Positions 47,985 through 59,637 of a stretch of 64,000 nt of DNA are shown here, piece by piece. Below the pieces are notes generated by a model. The model was not told the origin of the DNA. It searched no databases and saw nothing but the letters and a program-made list of their open reading frames with translations. This DNA comes from Oxytricha trifallax (Eukaryota; Ciliophora; Spirotrichea; Sporadotrichida; Oxytrichidae): contig ARYC01000132.1 of the NCBI GenBank assembly GCA_000711775.1, positions 142,419 through 206,418 on the forward strand, given 5' to 3'. Numbering within the stretch: position 1 is the first letter of the stretch; each line of letters opens with the position of its first letter. The translations under genes and the position numbers were made by a program.

Positions 47985-49827
47985 GAGTATAATCCAAACA
48001 AAAGCCTCTTCTCATGTATATATTCAGCAACTGCTTTCATACCATTAGGGAAGTTTTTCCTGTCTGGAACCATGTGCCCCTTTGAGTCTCTATTTGCTTC
48101 CATCCAGCAATCGTCAACATTCACGTAATTGTACCCCAATTTATCTAGTCCAAGTTCCACGAGTTTGTCTGCTGTTTGCTTAATCAAAGTCTCACTGACA
48201 TCGCAGTAGAACTTATTCCAGGAGTTCCAACCCATTTAGGGGGTCAACGCAACTCCGTTATTAAATAATTATGAAAAATAAAATATACATTTTAATATAA
48301 TATAATAATAATTATATAATTATTATATAATTATGTAAATTATTAAGACAGCTTACAATAGACTTGTGAGATGAAATTAACAAAGCTACGGCAAGAGTAA
48401 TAAACTTAAGGTTTTACTATTTCTTCATAATATCTTTTATAAATTATTATAATATAATTACTTTATTAAATAGTATCTGATTATATTTATATGTCTCAAA
48501 TCATATGTTTTTAGATTTATTAATAAAAATGCTGTATACATAAAATATTGTTAAAAAATTAAGAAAATAGTTTTACTAATTGTTTAAAATCAATAGTTTA
48601 AAAAGTATGTATTCATAATTATAGGAAGACTTTTTCAATTAATTATATAAAATTATATAGTAATATACATTTAAAAATGATTGATAATTTTTTATTATTT
48701 TTTCATCACTAGCATTTTCTGGTTCCCAATCAATAAACGGGTTTTGGTCTTGTCCTTCATCATCAGTTTCTTTTCTAATATCATCCTCAAACTTCTTCTT
48801 TTCATATTCTTTCTTATGTTTCTCCAGCTCTTCCCTCATTCTCTCTTCTTCCTCCTTCTTTTTCTAGTTTTCACGCTCTACATCTACTGGTGTGAATCTT
48901 AAAGCGACGTTATCGTAGGATTTAATAAAATTTATGAAGTGATCTCTGAAAACCAAATTTGGAAGATATTTACCAGTCCATAAATCCATAACTTTATATT
49001 AAATCTTTCCTGATAAGCCTATCTGGTCTAGTTTTATGTTGGTAAGAGCTTTAAATAAAATAACTATAAATCACTATACTTAAAAATTTAGTGCCATTCC
49101 TATGAATTTAAGTTTTAAATTAAAATATAAGTAAATTTTGCGTAGAACTTTAGGTTTATTATTCCAATTTACAATAATGACGACAGTATCCCCATTTTCT
49201 AAGGGACCTGCAAAGACTTAGATGTTTTATTATACAGCTATTCTATCGTTTTTCTTTGCACAATTTTGCACACATTTAGCTTGAACACCAAGTGGATCCT
49301 GGTTTATATCAATCAGTTACTAATTTTTCAAAATCTCCAACGATTTCTTGTCAATCTTAGCCAAGTCACAGCCTATAATAAGTGGAGCCTTAACAGCTGC
49401 CCAGAGAGCGAAATGTGTTTTTTCTTGTTCATGATTTAGTACACCATTGCCAATTTCCATCATGTCCGGGTCGTTCCAGCCACCTGGTCCTGCAACATCA
49501 GCTCTTCTATTATTTTACTCTATGTTTCTTTCAATCGTCTACCAATTCATTTCAATATCCAAAGTAGTCCTCCATGAGTTTCCAACCTCTGGGGCCCAAC
49601 TAGGAGTATCTTCATCTCCCCAGTTACAAATTGAGTAAAATATAGGTCTTGCTGTTTATATGAGCGCATCTCGCATCTTTGTGTATCTTTTAATCGCAGG
49701 AACATTTTCGTTGTAGCAATTATCATACTTCAAGTAGTCTACTTACCAATCGGCGAAATCTTAGGCGTCTATATCTTCATGATTTAAACTTCCAGCTCTC
49801 TTCTAGCAAGTCATGGTGCCAGCTGAT
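47974..49827 (-). CDS. Alpha-galactosidase (GH27), scrambled germline gene
   Basis: The 5' part lies downstream of the 3' part on the same strand. The 5' piece (48428 to 47974) has a signal peptide ([16 protein letters not shown]), then [35 protein letters not shown] and [19 protein letters not shown]. The 3' piece (49827 to about 48650) continues [30 protein letters not shown] (catalytic nucleophile Asp), [12 protein letters not shown] (acid/base Asp), [16 protein letters not shown] and [11 protein letters not shown]. The pieces share the 11 bp pointer TGCCAGCTGAT. The tail is an unusual charged helix ([20 protein letters not shown]). The enzyme removes terminal alpha-galactose and is predicted lysosomal or secreted. 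One more frame gap lies near 49070-49150, and the stop is not certain. Confidence 0.9.
48258..48346 (-). other. IES after the alpha-galactosidase signal peptide (pointer TTATTAA)
   Basis: TTATTAA at 48258-48264 and 48340-48346; deleting 82 bp joins [20 protein letters not shown] in frame. Confidence 0.85.
49817..49827 (-). other. Scrambling pointer, start of the 3' alpha-galactosidase piece
   Basis: Same 11 bp as 47974-47984. Reading the minus strand, coding begins here (SAGTMTCQKRAG); the preceding DNA is AT-rich. Joining the two gives the correct GH27 order. Confidence 0.88.
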
Positions 49828-49943
49828 AAAACAATCAACTTTAATGTGTTTTAAAATGTGCAAACGTGTTATTTTGTAAATTAGTGATTCATAAAATTTA
49901 AAAGTCTAAAATATTATTGGAAATTATTAATTAGTTATAATCA

Positions 49944-50944
49944 TGGAAAGTTAGAGAAGTATTAGTAATCATCAAGAGCATTTGCAAAAGTTAATTGAAA
50001 AGAGCAATAGAAGCAAATCTTTCGGTGACTTGAAAAAACTCCTTGACTACGTTATTTTATTTAAAGAGGCATCGTAAGAAAATGATCGCACATTTTAAAT
50101 ATATTTATATCCTTTACTATAGGCACTCTGAGTTGATATTATCAAAGGGTATTGAAATTGTTACTAAACACTCTTCAGAGATTAATGACTAAAGTAAAAC
50201 ATTTAATGAAGTGTTAACTTACTTTTAGCATACTATTTGATTGAGGAAGCTTTTTATGCTTCATTAGATCTTAAGCAAGCAGATTGGGCCAATGCATTTT
50301 TGAGAATAATAACAAAGAATTTCCCTCAATCAGTGAAAACAATGCGCATGCTTGGTATGCTCTTTGAAGCTCTTCAAGAACACGAAAAGGCAAGAGATAT
50401 TTACGCAGAATTATTGGTTAACAATCCCAACGATTTCTAAGCAGTGAAGAGATTAGTGGCGCTAGAACGCGATAACAACAAGTCAAATGAAGCAATTGCC
50501 ATTTTGAATAAATATCTTGAAATTAACCAGTAAGATATGGAGGCATGGCTTGAATTGTCCGATATCTACCTTTCTAAATTGAACTTTGGCAAAGCCTAAT
50601 TCTGTTATGAAGAGGTGCTTTCAATGCAGCCAAGCAACTTCATAGTTAATCTCAGATTTGCAGAGATGCTGTACTCTCAGGGAGGTCCAGAAAACCTTGA
50701 TAATTACTATATGGCCAGGAAATATTTCTCACATGCACTTTCATTGATTGATGAGAAAGTTGGAAATATGCAGGCAAGAGCACTCTGGGGACTTTTGCAA
50801 ACTTGCAAGTAAATCGAGAATTTAGTCAAGAGAGAAGAGGAGAAAAATACAGAGATTCTCAACACTTGCAAAGAGAAAATCAGAGAGCTATACTCAAAGA
50901 GCAAAAATCAAATAAATATTAGCAACATGAAAGCTTTGAAATGA
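49944..50944 (+). CDS. EMC2: ER membrane protein complex subunit 2 (EMC2/TTC35), TPR protein
   Basis: The EMC inserts tail-anchored and multi-pass proteins into the ER membrane; subunit 2 is its cytosolic TPR scaffold. The TPR region matches well: IEEAFYASLDLKQADWANAF, MRMLGMLFEALQEHEKARDI, YAELLVNNPNDFQAVKRLVA, AWLELSDIYLSKLNFGKAQF and CYEEVLSMQPSNFIVNLRFA, then EMLYSQGGPENLDNYYMARK, a family hallmark. It ends KNQINISNMKALK-TGA, close to the usual length (about 290 residues). Two introns: about 50072-50124 (GTAAGAAAATG...CTATAG) and 50194-50228 (GTAAAACATT...TTTTAG). No IES is needed, so this gene seems colinear in the germline. Confidence 0.9.
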
Positions 50945-51139
50945 ATCAAGTCTTTACTTTAAAAATTACAGTAAAATGCATTTATATTCCTGTTTACCAA
51001 TTTTAATTAGTTTTTATGATATAATTCTTCTTGTTCTTGATATAAATCTCAGTTTACCATTTATAAATTCTTTAATAGGAATTAATTTTATTTTTTGAAA
51101 CTCCAAATTAAATTATATATCTCTATAAGGCAATTAAAA

Positions 51140-54100
51140 ATGATGTCGTCTTATTTAGAACCAGACTACAAATTCTATCAGGACTGTATAGACGTACTTT
51201 TACTAGATAGAAAGGACAAAGTGACAATAAGTGGTTAACATAAATTGAAAGACACCGTCATAAAATTATTCAGTGAAAGCACCATGATTTTTAAGAAACT
51301 TTTCATGAACTACCCCATTGAAGTCAGCCAAAGAACTTAATTAATGACTTTGCCAGCAGGATAGGTGCTTAACCTAGAGGAAGAGGCCATGTTTATATTG
51401 TTGAAAGGCAATCTACAGATTTAAAGAATTGATGATTAGCTCTTAGAAAGTATAGATAAAATGGAATCTAGGAGGTCATTTTTAAAATACTGATGAAAAG
51501 GATTATAAATTGGAAAATAAAATTAATAATATGAGAAATTACATATTAACTAAATTTTTCAGTTTTATTTAGTTTTTTACAAAATCTGGTAAAAGAATAG
51601 CATATGATAAAATTATGAGATAATATTTATAGTAAGATTGAATTTTCTTATACAATCATACCTTTGAGAGAAAAAGTAAAAGTCTTTTAAGTTAATATTT
51701 TAATAAAAAATCAATTCTTATTATGAGCTATTATTAGTGATTTACATAAGTTCTTAATATACTCGATCAGAATTTATTACTAATTTAAAGATTAAATTAA
51801 TTTCCCATTTGGATAAAAAAGAAATTTTATTTTTTTATCATTCAAATTTGGACCTTTTCTGACTACTGAAAACATGAACTTAAACAGCAGTTCACTGAGA
51901 AATTCTTCTGTACTTAGTAAGAAAAACTCCTTTAACCAGAGCACACCCCAAAATGCAAACAGTAGTGTAAAAAAGATTCCAGAAGATGTAACAAACCTCC
52001 GATTAAGGAGTATGCGAAACAAATCTTTTCACTTTAAAATGCCAGTCGACAAATAAATCACAGATTACAAAATTATCAAGTTTAGTACTTTCACTAATTA
52101 CGAGCTACTCAAGTAGTTCGAGCAGACCAATGGGAAGTATTTGCAGTAATTGTATTTCCAAATAGTGTAACAAGAAACTGATTAACTTGAGCAAATGTCT
52201 TAAAATCCTGAAACAAGGATTTTGAAGCCAGGGTTTTGTATTAATCAGGGTTCTTTAATGCCAGAATTTTCTTCTTATAATTTGGGGTATATACTCAAGG
52301 CTTAAGATTAAGACGTATATTTTGCAAAGATAAGCAGATAAGATTTTGAAAATGCATTGAGAGAGAAAGAACATAATAACGTAGATTAAATTACAGATTT
52401 TATTAATTAACTAAAGCCATTTCAAAATTGGACTAGAAATAGAGTAAGAAAGCTACTAAACTTTTACTTAAAGTTTGAGAAAGTAAAAAAAGGTTGGTAA
52501 TTTGATTCAAGTACAAGCTCTAAATAAGAACAGCCCGAGTCCACTTAAAAGATTTATTTCATACTTGATGGTGATTTTAATTTCCAAACCTATGATGATA
52601 GTGAAGTGAAGCCGTTGAGTAAACTGCTTGATGTTAAGAAACTTTTATTCTAAAATAAGCGAGCAAGCCTCGATGATAGGAGAACTTATTTAGAGGTTTA
52701 ATAGCATTAATTGTAAATTAAAGAGCAATTTTTCAAGCCTTAAAAGCCAAAGCCAGCTTTTAAGATTTTATAACGTGGACATTTTTTCGGAGAAGATGCT
52801 TTTGTTAAGTTAATAATTTTGCAAGATTAGCAAGCTCTTGGAAAAAGGAAGCTCATAAAAGAAGAGAAATAGTATGAACCTTAATACAAGGTGACATGTA
52901 GGTCTTTGGAAGGCTTTATGCTCTCATTATAAGTAAATGATTTGATTAAGTCTTTGCTGAAGGACGACGATACTTTTTAAGTTATGCAGAAATACTTCCA
53001 AGTGAAGACTAATTAAAGAGATTAATCTGAATTCTAAGATTTTGATAATAATTCTTAACAAAGATCTCCAACCCCAGAAATGAGTACCCTTTCTAATCCC
53101 ATGCAAGTTTTCAGAAAGCAATAAATAGACTTTATTTAATTGCAAAATAGTCCGTAAAAAATTGAGAAAATTGTAGGAGATGAGCAAAAGCTTAATAACG
53201 GATTTAGAAGCTTGCTTTTGAACAAACGTGAGGCAGACTATAGAGAAACTATCAAAGAAATAATAGATGAATATCCAATTATAGATTAATAAAAGAAGAT
53301 CATATAGTATGCTGAAACTATGAAAAATGTTAAGGATTCAGAACCAATTAAAATTACCAAGAAATGCCTATATATGAATTCAAGAATCGACAATTAAGTT
53401 GTGGAACTAATTTAAAAATCATCTTTAGGACAAATCGAGCCAATTTAAGTCTCACAATAAGTCCAATTCAAAACATTAAAGCCAATCTATAAACAGTTGA
53501 GACCAATAAAAGTCTAAAAGGTTGAAAGCAAAGATTTAAGTTAATTTTTAAACAGCTCTAGCAACAACTCTAAAATGACGGTTGCTTGCACTTTGAATAG
53601 AAGCTTGTCACCTCTTAAATCTTCACTCATACATAGAAAGATGAACTAACATAAATCAAGTCCACTCAATCACAGTATAAATCCTGATTATGTGAATAAG
53701 CAGAACTTTTCGACCTTGTCCACACCTTTTAACAATTACAGATCAGTTCAAAGAAATTTCATTAACAACAGTTTGCTCAGTCAAAACTAGAATAACTTCA
53801 ACAGTGTAATATACCACTAGGACTCTCTAAATCAAACTACCACATCTAACTTCCATCATTAAGCCTCTTTAGATTAGAGTTCAATTATGAATTTGCCCAA
53901 GCGCCAGATTTAAGATTTTCAGAGAAACCGCACTGTGAGGCAAAACACAACAAATTTTCAAAATAAGAGTATGAGTATTGATTTATAAGCATAGCAATCA
54001 TATTATAATTAGAAAAGTGGATACAGCAATTTGGTTTAGAATCAATAAAATAATGTGTAGAGGGATTTAAAAGTTATTTTTTCATCTACTAATCCATCGA

Positions 54101-54249
54101 CTGCCTAAGGTTATGAATATAATTTGAATAACAATTTCAAGTTGAAGAGAGTGAGTTAAGATGATGGAATTTACAGAAATTAATCTCATAGGTTTGCTCC
54201 AGATAAAAGTTTAATAAAATTTGGATTTTACCATCAAAAACGCATATGA
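51140..54249 (+). CDS. Cyclic-nucleotide-binding-domain protein, long Asn/Gln-rich tail
   Basis: The N-terminal piece (MMSSYLEPDYKFYQDCIDVL) has a degenerate cNMP-binding start (FKKLFMNYP, LPAGQVLNLEEEAMFILLKG). After an IES it continues NLNSSSLRNSSV, then a second domain: ITDFINQLKPFQNWTRNRVR, KLLNFYLKFEKVKKG, IYFILDGDFNF and RGHFFGEDAFVKL, the phosphate-binding-cassette region, although the Arg that contacts cyclic phosphate is not evident. The C-terminal 350 residues are Asn/Gln/Ser-rich. Many ciliate genes of this build exist; they are loosely related to PKA regulatory subunits, and true cyclic-nucleotide binding is doubtful. It ends YHQKRI-TGA. Confidence 0.75.
51476..51842 (+). other. 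IES joining two ORFs of the cNMP-binding gene (pointer TCATT)
   Basis: TCATT at 51476-51480 and 51838-51842. Deleting 362 AT-rich bp gives ESRRSF|KFGPFLTTENMNLN in frame and bypasses the TGA at 51491. Confidence 0.75.
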
Positions 54250-54313
54250 TTGGTAAAGAGAAATTAACTGATTTTTTTTCTTCATAAATTATTTTTTATA
54301 ATTATTAAGTTAA

Positions 54314-54562
54314 ATGGTAAATAATCCAAATTTGCTAGTAAATTATTCACAAACGCCATAATAGCCTTAATTGTACTAAAAAGCTACTAATAATGGCAAT
54401 TTTGATAACATTTAGTCATTCTCTCAATATAAAAATATAAATCAGCCCAGCTAACGTAGTGGAATGGGAAGTGTTGAATAATAACAATCAATTATGATCA
54501 ATAATACATTTAGTGATAATATTGATAAATAAGGAAGCAATATTTTTCAAAATAGAAGGTGA
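54314..54562 (+). CDS. Small Asn/Gln-rich ORF
   Basis: 82 codons, MVNNPNLLVNYSQTPQQPQL to NIFQNRR-TGA, low complexity. It sits 64 bp after the cNMP gene and could be a displaced piece of a larger gene or the end of the previous one. Confidence 0.35.
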
Positions 54563-54782
54563 AATTTAACACATAATAAATAGATTATTATTAGTAAATT
54601 TGATTTAATGAAAATTATTAATCACGATTTTAAGAAGAATTATCTTTTAGAACTCTCAATGTTATATTAATTAAATATACACGATATTATAAACTTATAT
54701 AATAATAGGGTAGGATGAAGATATTTTCATCAATAGTATTACTAAAATTAAATTAAATATATCCCCTTAATAATTATTTAAA

Positions 54783-55995
54783 ATGAACAAAAAGGATGCG
54801 CCAACTAAGAAGGCTGCAACTTCAACATCAAACCCTTAGTAATAATAGCAAAACCAATAGTAAACCGCAGCAAACCAAGTATAAAACGTAGACGCTCAAG
54901 GGAGAACAACCAGGACAGGCAAAGCCTTTGGAAATGTGACTCAGGTACCACTTAAAACCCCAGCAGATGAACAAAACAGAGATGAAAAGGGCCAAGTTAG
55001 GGGTTAAGTTGATTAGATTTTGCCAAAAAAGCGGCAAAGAGAGGACTCTAATCCAAGGAAACGCAGTGTCAGCAGAGAAAGCAAGAAAAGCGGGAGAGGC
55101 AACAAAGACGAATAAGATAAAATTGAGTTGTTGCCTCAAGCAGCAAAGGGCGGCATTAAAAAGTAAAAGGTGAGGGCTACTGATGAAGGGGACAATGATT
55201 ACGAACTAGTAGATATTAAGATGGAAGAAATCAAGTAGAGCAACTCTAAGCCAAATGATGCAGTGAGTAAAAGTGCCAAAAATGAAACATCATCAACAGC
55301 TACAGTACCTGCTAAGAGAGGTCCTAAACCTAAAGATGAAGAAAGCAAGAGAGCTTAAAAATCTGCAAAAACTCAGTAAGAATAAAACTAAGCTACTGGA
55401 GATGTTGAGTATCCACATTTGTAGCAATAGAACTAGATTATGCCTGATTTGAAGAGTTTGATCTATCCACCACCTAAAGTATAATGATGATTTTAAGATT
55501 TTATAAGTTGAGGAGGAAGCTGCTGCATAAGTGAAACTTGAACAGGAGCTGAAACAACAATAAGATCATTAAGAGCAAATTAAAATCTAGAAGTAAAAAG
55601 AGCAAGAGCTGCAAAGATAAAAAGAAATCTAAATCAAATAGGAAAAGCTTAAACTAGAAGAAGAAAAGCAAGAATAAAAACGTTAAGAGTAAAGTTTCCC
55701 GCCATTATCAGCCCCAAGAGAGGAAGAAGAGGGTGGTGAGACATCATCAGATGATGATGGTGACGATGACCCAGATAGAAAGAAGTAAAAGCGTAGATCT
55801 AAGAATGACGTTCAGGGCCGTGATCATAAGTGCACATTTTGTGACAAAACTTACCTATCTTATCCAGCTTTATACACTCACATGAAAAATAAGCATGCTA
55901 AAGGTCCAGATGGCCAACCACTTATAAACATTAACTCTGGAAGAGGTCGTGGTAGACCTAAGAAAAATGCTTAGGGAGTTAGATTTTCACACATT
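54783..55995 (+). CDS. C2H2 zinc finger / AT-hook protein, interrupted by the second TBE
   Basis: It starts MNKKDAPTKKAATSTSNPQQ; the N-terminal half is Lys/Gln/Asp-rich with basic patches (LPKKRQRED, NPRKRSVSRESKKSGRGNKD) and KRGPKPKDEESKR, AT-hook-like. A Glu/Gln helix follows a 28 bp IES. Near 55830-55900 a single C2H2 finger reads HKCTFCDKTYLSYPALYTHM, then KNKHAKGPDG, with an AT-hook GRGRGRPKKNA right after. The frame runs to GVRFSHIQNPKTPQ across the TBE border, so the true C-terminus lies beyond the transposon, outside the window. A nuclear DNA-binding role is inferred from both motifs. Confidence 0.78.
55477..55508 (+). other. 28 bp IES (pointer AAGT)
   Basis: AAGT at 55477-55480 and 55505-55508; deleting 28 bp joins IYPPPK|VEEEAAAQ in frame and removes TGA codons. 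A GT...AG reading of the same segment would break the frame. Confidence 0.7.
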
Positions 55996-56046
55996 CAAAA
56001 CCCCAAAACCCCTTAATGAGGTTTATAAGTGCTTTGATTTGTAGGG
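55996..56046 (+). repeat. TBE2 left terminal inverted repeat (part)
   Basis: The first 51 bp match the TBE1 end except one base (TTAATGAGG against TTAGTGAGG); after GTAGGG the two diverge. Confidence 0.85.
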
Positions 56047-56115
56047 AATTTGTTAGGGGTTGGGGGTTATTAATAGGTTTTAATGTGAAATTTATAGTAA
56101 ATGTATTTAATTTAA

Positions 56116-57241
56116 TCACTCAAAATGCACTTTTGGATCATGTGGGAGAGGTCTGAAGTTTATCTTACTTAACCACAACTCTATCTGCTCTATTGATATG
56201 TCTGATCTTGAGTTTGGTTTAATTATTATTGACTCTGCCATTTGTTTCATTGATTGAGATACTCTTGTTTTGTCAATAAATTGCTTTATTCTTTGTTTAG
56301 CATCCTTCTCGCATCTTGTAGAGTAGTATTCATTGCGAGGCATATCGCACTCTATTATTATTGCTGCTAAAGCCCACACATCCCACTAAAAGTCTCTATC
56401 TCTCCAGTCCTCTCTTTCTTGATAGTATCCTTGCGTTCCCATTACAGTTCCAAGCCTTGATACTTCCACTCTTTAGGCTCTGTTGAAATCGATTATTGCT
56501 ACTATTACAGGTAAGAAGTTTATCATTATATTTTCTGGCTTCAAATCTCTGTGAACAAACCCTAACTTATGAAGCTCTTTAATACCTTATACGATCTTAG
56601 TTGCTATTTATCCAAGTTACTTATGATTCCTTTGATCAGTTATGAAATCTCTTAGGGTCATTTCATAGAGTGGAAGTCTGAAAAGCAACATGATACTTGA
56701 CAAGGAGAACAGCATTTAGCTTGATTAAGTAACTACACTCTTTAAACTTTGATTGAGTGAGAACTTGATACTCATTTGTAAACTCCATCTAATATTTATC
56801 ATCACTTAAGAGATAGTTGAAGGGATACACCTTGTATGCGTATTGATGATCATTGATAACTTTCTTATCAAAGGAGTCTTCTAATATTAGGTAGCTTTAA
56901 AGAGAAGTTTCTAGGTCAATTTAAGCAAGAACCGGTATTTTCTTGTATTGAATTTTAATTATGTTCTTTATGATTTAGGATACTAGTATGTTGTGTGATT
57001 TCCCCACATATATTGATTCACTAGCTTGATCAAGCTCTACAAGTTTCGAAGATTCTCTTGCTTTTCTTTTGTTTAGTAGCTTCATTTTATCTTCATGCTT
57101 TTCAATCTCTAAATCTTTCTTGTGAGCTTTTAATAGATGCTTCTTCAAGTCTCTTGTATGAGAGTATTGCTTATGGCACTCAAAGTAGTCATACTTTCCA
57201 TCTATTTTATCATGCTTAAAGTATACAGTGGGCTTGGCTTC
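56116..57241 (-). pseudogene. TBE2 57 kDa gene, kinase half (split by insertion)
   Basis: The kinase-like domain includes GFVHRDLKPENIMIN (about 56560), VAIIDFNRA and WDVWALAAIIIEC, ending HDPKVHFE-TGA. As in TBE1, DFG is DFN. Upstream come the second zinc finger (C-H...H-LLKAH) and the linker AKPTVYFKHDKIDGKYD, where the homology stops. The N-terminal half is at 62150-62480, 4.9 kb away. The gene cannot be expressed from this arrangement unless the insertion is itself removed. Confidence 0.8.
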
Positions 57242-59456
57242 TCAGTTTCTATTTTTCTTCCCAAGATAAATTCTTTTGCTTAAGCTTAGAATAACCAGTA
57301 CCAACAGAGAGCATTCTGATATTTTCAGCCTGAATCTTTTAGCCAGCTAAAGCCAATCCCCATCCAACTGGGTTCTTTGCAAAGAAACCATCTATGAAAG
57401 TCTTTTCCTCTACTGGAGAAGTGTCTAAGACCTTTGAGGGTCTGAAGAAAGTTGGAGCTGCGGATGTTGCTCTAGCCACTGATGTGATTGTTTTATCATG
57501 GTCGCTGGGGTTTTCAGTTTCAAAGATTCTTGGTGAAAATGATGGTCCGTTGACGTCATCAAGGTCCATGAGACAGGAGACCAAGCAAATTCTAAGGTGT
57601 GGGTTAACATCCATCAATTCTTTAAGTGTAGCATGCTTCTTGCTCTTAACTTGGATACAAGCTTAGGTTCATCTGCTTCAAAGAGGCTTTCGTCATCAGA
57701 TAAAAGATACTTTAAAAGTTGCCCTTCAAGTCCACTTTCGTCATTTTCAACTTGAAACAGCAAGATGTTCTTTATTGGGAGAATGGATATCGACGAGATT
57801 TAATTAGTTAAACTCATCCTTAAAGATATTTGGTGTCATTTTTTCCATTCCCTTAGACATCTTCTAAGCACTGTAGCCACATGCTAACCCCAGTGCAATA
57901 AGACCTCCCACTGATGTTCCGATGACGCAGTCAAAAGCATCGAGAATATAGAAGGTTGGTGGAATATTTGGGGTATTGTTTCTATTAGCAGATTCATTGT
58001 TTGTATGGACAAAATTTTCTGAAGTTGGTGGAATTTCTGGAGTAATACTATTCTCATTTACATTTGGTACTGGTGTGGGTTCAGCAGTTGGTTAAACTGC
58101 TGCTGCTTCGGTAATGGTTGGGACTGGGATGACACTATTGTTACCTGAGCTACTTTCATTACTTGTAGCATTGCTCTAGTTAATAGCATTGCTGGCATTT
58201 CCTGATGAAGAAGCCGGAATATAGTTGACATAACAGTTTTTAATGGTTGAATAGCCAACTTCCCTACCATTGGCAACAGATAGAATTTAGGTAGCTTAAA
58301 TGATGTCCTCGCATCTGACCTGTCCTGTGGTTTCATTTAGATACTCTTCGGTATATACAAAAGGTTGCAGGTTTGTTATATTTAAACTCCAGATAGAAGT
58401 GTCCTAATCAAATGTTAGTGAAAAATTGTTGACTTCTGATGAAGCTAGTTGTACTTTCTTAAACTTAAAATATTCTCGATTATGATTTATGAATTCGAAG
58501 AATTATGTCAAGATACTGTTGTTAAGAATTCGGTTTATCTTTAAAATACTGATCTGGCCTGACAACCTATAAATAATTGTCAGGCCTGACAACCTTTTAA
58601 ATAAATGTCAGGTGAGGTAATTTTAGATATTAAGTTCAAAAGTAATTAAGAGATATAGAAAAGGATTTTGAACATTGTTCTAAGTATCCCTATTAAACAT
58701 AAAGGGTCCATCAATATCATATGAGATATTCAAATAGGCACCCTATAAAAGCCATTTGGACTTTATCAAAAACCAAAAGGAATTGACAATACTGAAAAGG
58801 AAACTAATAGTAAAAAATACAATAATAAGAAAAGCAATTATATTAAAGATCAAAGAATAAATTTTAAATCATTGGTTCTGATTATACTTAAAACCATTAA
58901 AAAAAAATGGGGGCCTGACAATTATATAAAAAGTTGTCAGGCGAAGATAATAAATAAAATTCAAATGTTAACAAAAAAATAAATATTAAAGTTAGATTAT
59001 GCAATAATAATTTAAGGAAAGTACAACTTACTTGACTTGTATAAATGCATGAAATTAGATTGAAGTGTGGGATTGTTCTGTTGAGAAAAGGTAATTTCAA
59101 TGATTATTTAAAATTCAAAGTTGACATCCTTAAATCACTCACCTTTCCATATCTTAAAAGCTTTTGACTTACATCCTTATTTACTAACTTTATTCCCTAA
59201 AGCATAGAATTCATTTAAATGACACGCTTGGCTCGTTTGAAAACACAAACTTCTTGAGGTTTTAGAGGGTGTAATAGAGGCTTGTATCAGATTCTATTGC
59301 TAAGACAAGGAATATGTCAAAGATCTTTGTTAACTATAGGTTCCGATGATGCAAGAAAAATTGTGAGGGCTTACATTTATGGCTGAGATTCTACTAATGT
59401 AAGATAAATTGTCTAACTTAAAGAAATCTCTTATCAGCAGGAATATACACCTCCAT
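57242..59456 (-). CDS. Patatin-like phospholipase nested in the TBE, fragmented
   Basis: The nucleophile elbow GTSVGG (GxSxG) follows DAFDCVI at about 57920, and the catalytic Asp is in FIDGFFAKNP near 57380; these form the Ser-Asp dyad of patatin lipases, which cleave acyl groups from phospholipids. Also seen are RATSAAPTFFRPS and IRMLSVGTGYSKL, both family hallmarks. The oxyanion Gly-rich motif near the N-terminus is not found. A Ser/Asn/Pro-rich insert precedes the elbow. A minus-strand ATG at 59456 opens MEVYIPADKRFLQVRQFILH, a possible first piece. Frame changes near 57780, 57660 and 58560-59230 need IESs or introns, or show decay. Confidence 0.7.
58554..58616. repeat. Tandem hairpins built on GCCTGACAA / TTGTCAGGC
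   Basis: GGCCTGACAACC, 9-10 nt of AT, then TTGTCAGGCCTGACAACC, AT, then TGTCAGG: two head-to-tail hairpins sharing the perfect palindrome TTGTCAGGCCTGACAA. Confidence 0.75.
58912..58943. repeat. Third hairpin of the same family
   Basis: GGGCCTGACAATTATATAAA...GTTGTCAGGCG: the same 9 bp stem with a 12 nt AT loop, about 300 bp from the first pair, within the same non-coding stretch. Confidence 0.72.
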
Positions 59457-59637
59457 TCAACTTTTCAAGAAGATTCTAGGTGGTGCCTTTGAAAATTTAT
59501 CATTCGATTTTTTCTATTGAATTTGTCTGCAAAGGTGAAATAAAATTTTTATTTTGTATAAAAAATTCATTATTAATATTTATTCTGATTAAAATTTCAT
59601 TAATCTATAATTTAAAATTATAATTTTCAAATTTAAT

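Noticed and set aside
50194..50260. IES with pointer GAAG in EMC2
   Set aside because: A spliceosomal intron GTAAAACATT...TTTTAG gives a better protein (INDQTYYLIEEAF), so no DNA elimination is needed.
54828..55139. 103-residue minus-strand ORF
   Set aside because: It is antisense to the Lys/Gln-rich zinc-finger gene, whose frame is well supported; hydrophobic composition comes from antisense Lys/Gln codons.
58554..58943. CRISPR array from the repeated CCTGACAA words
   Set aside because: Repeats are short hairpin stems with irregular spacing, no unique spacers, and the genome is eukaryotic.
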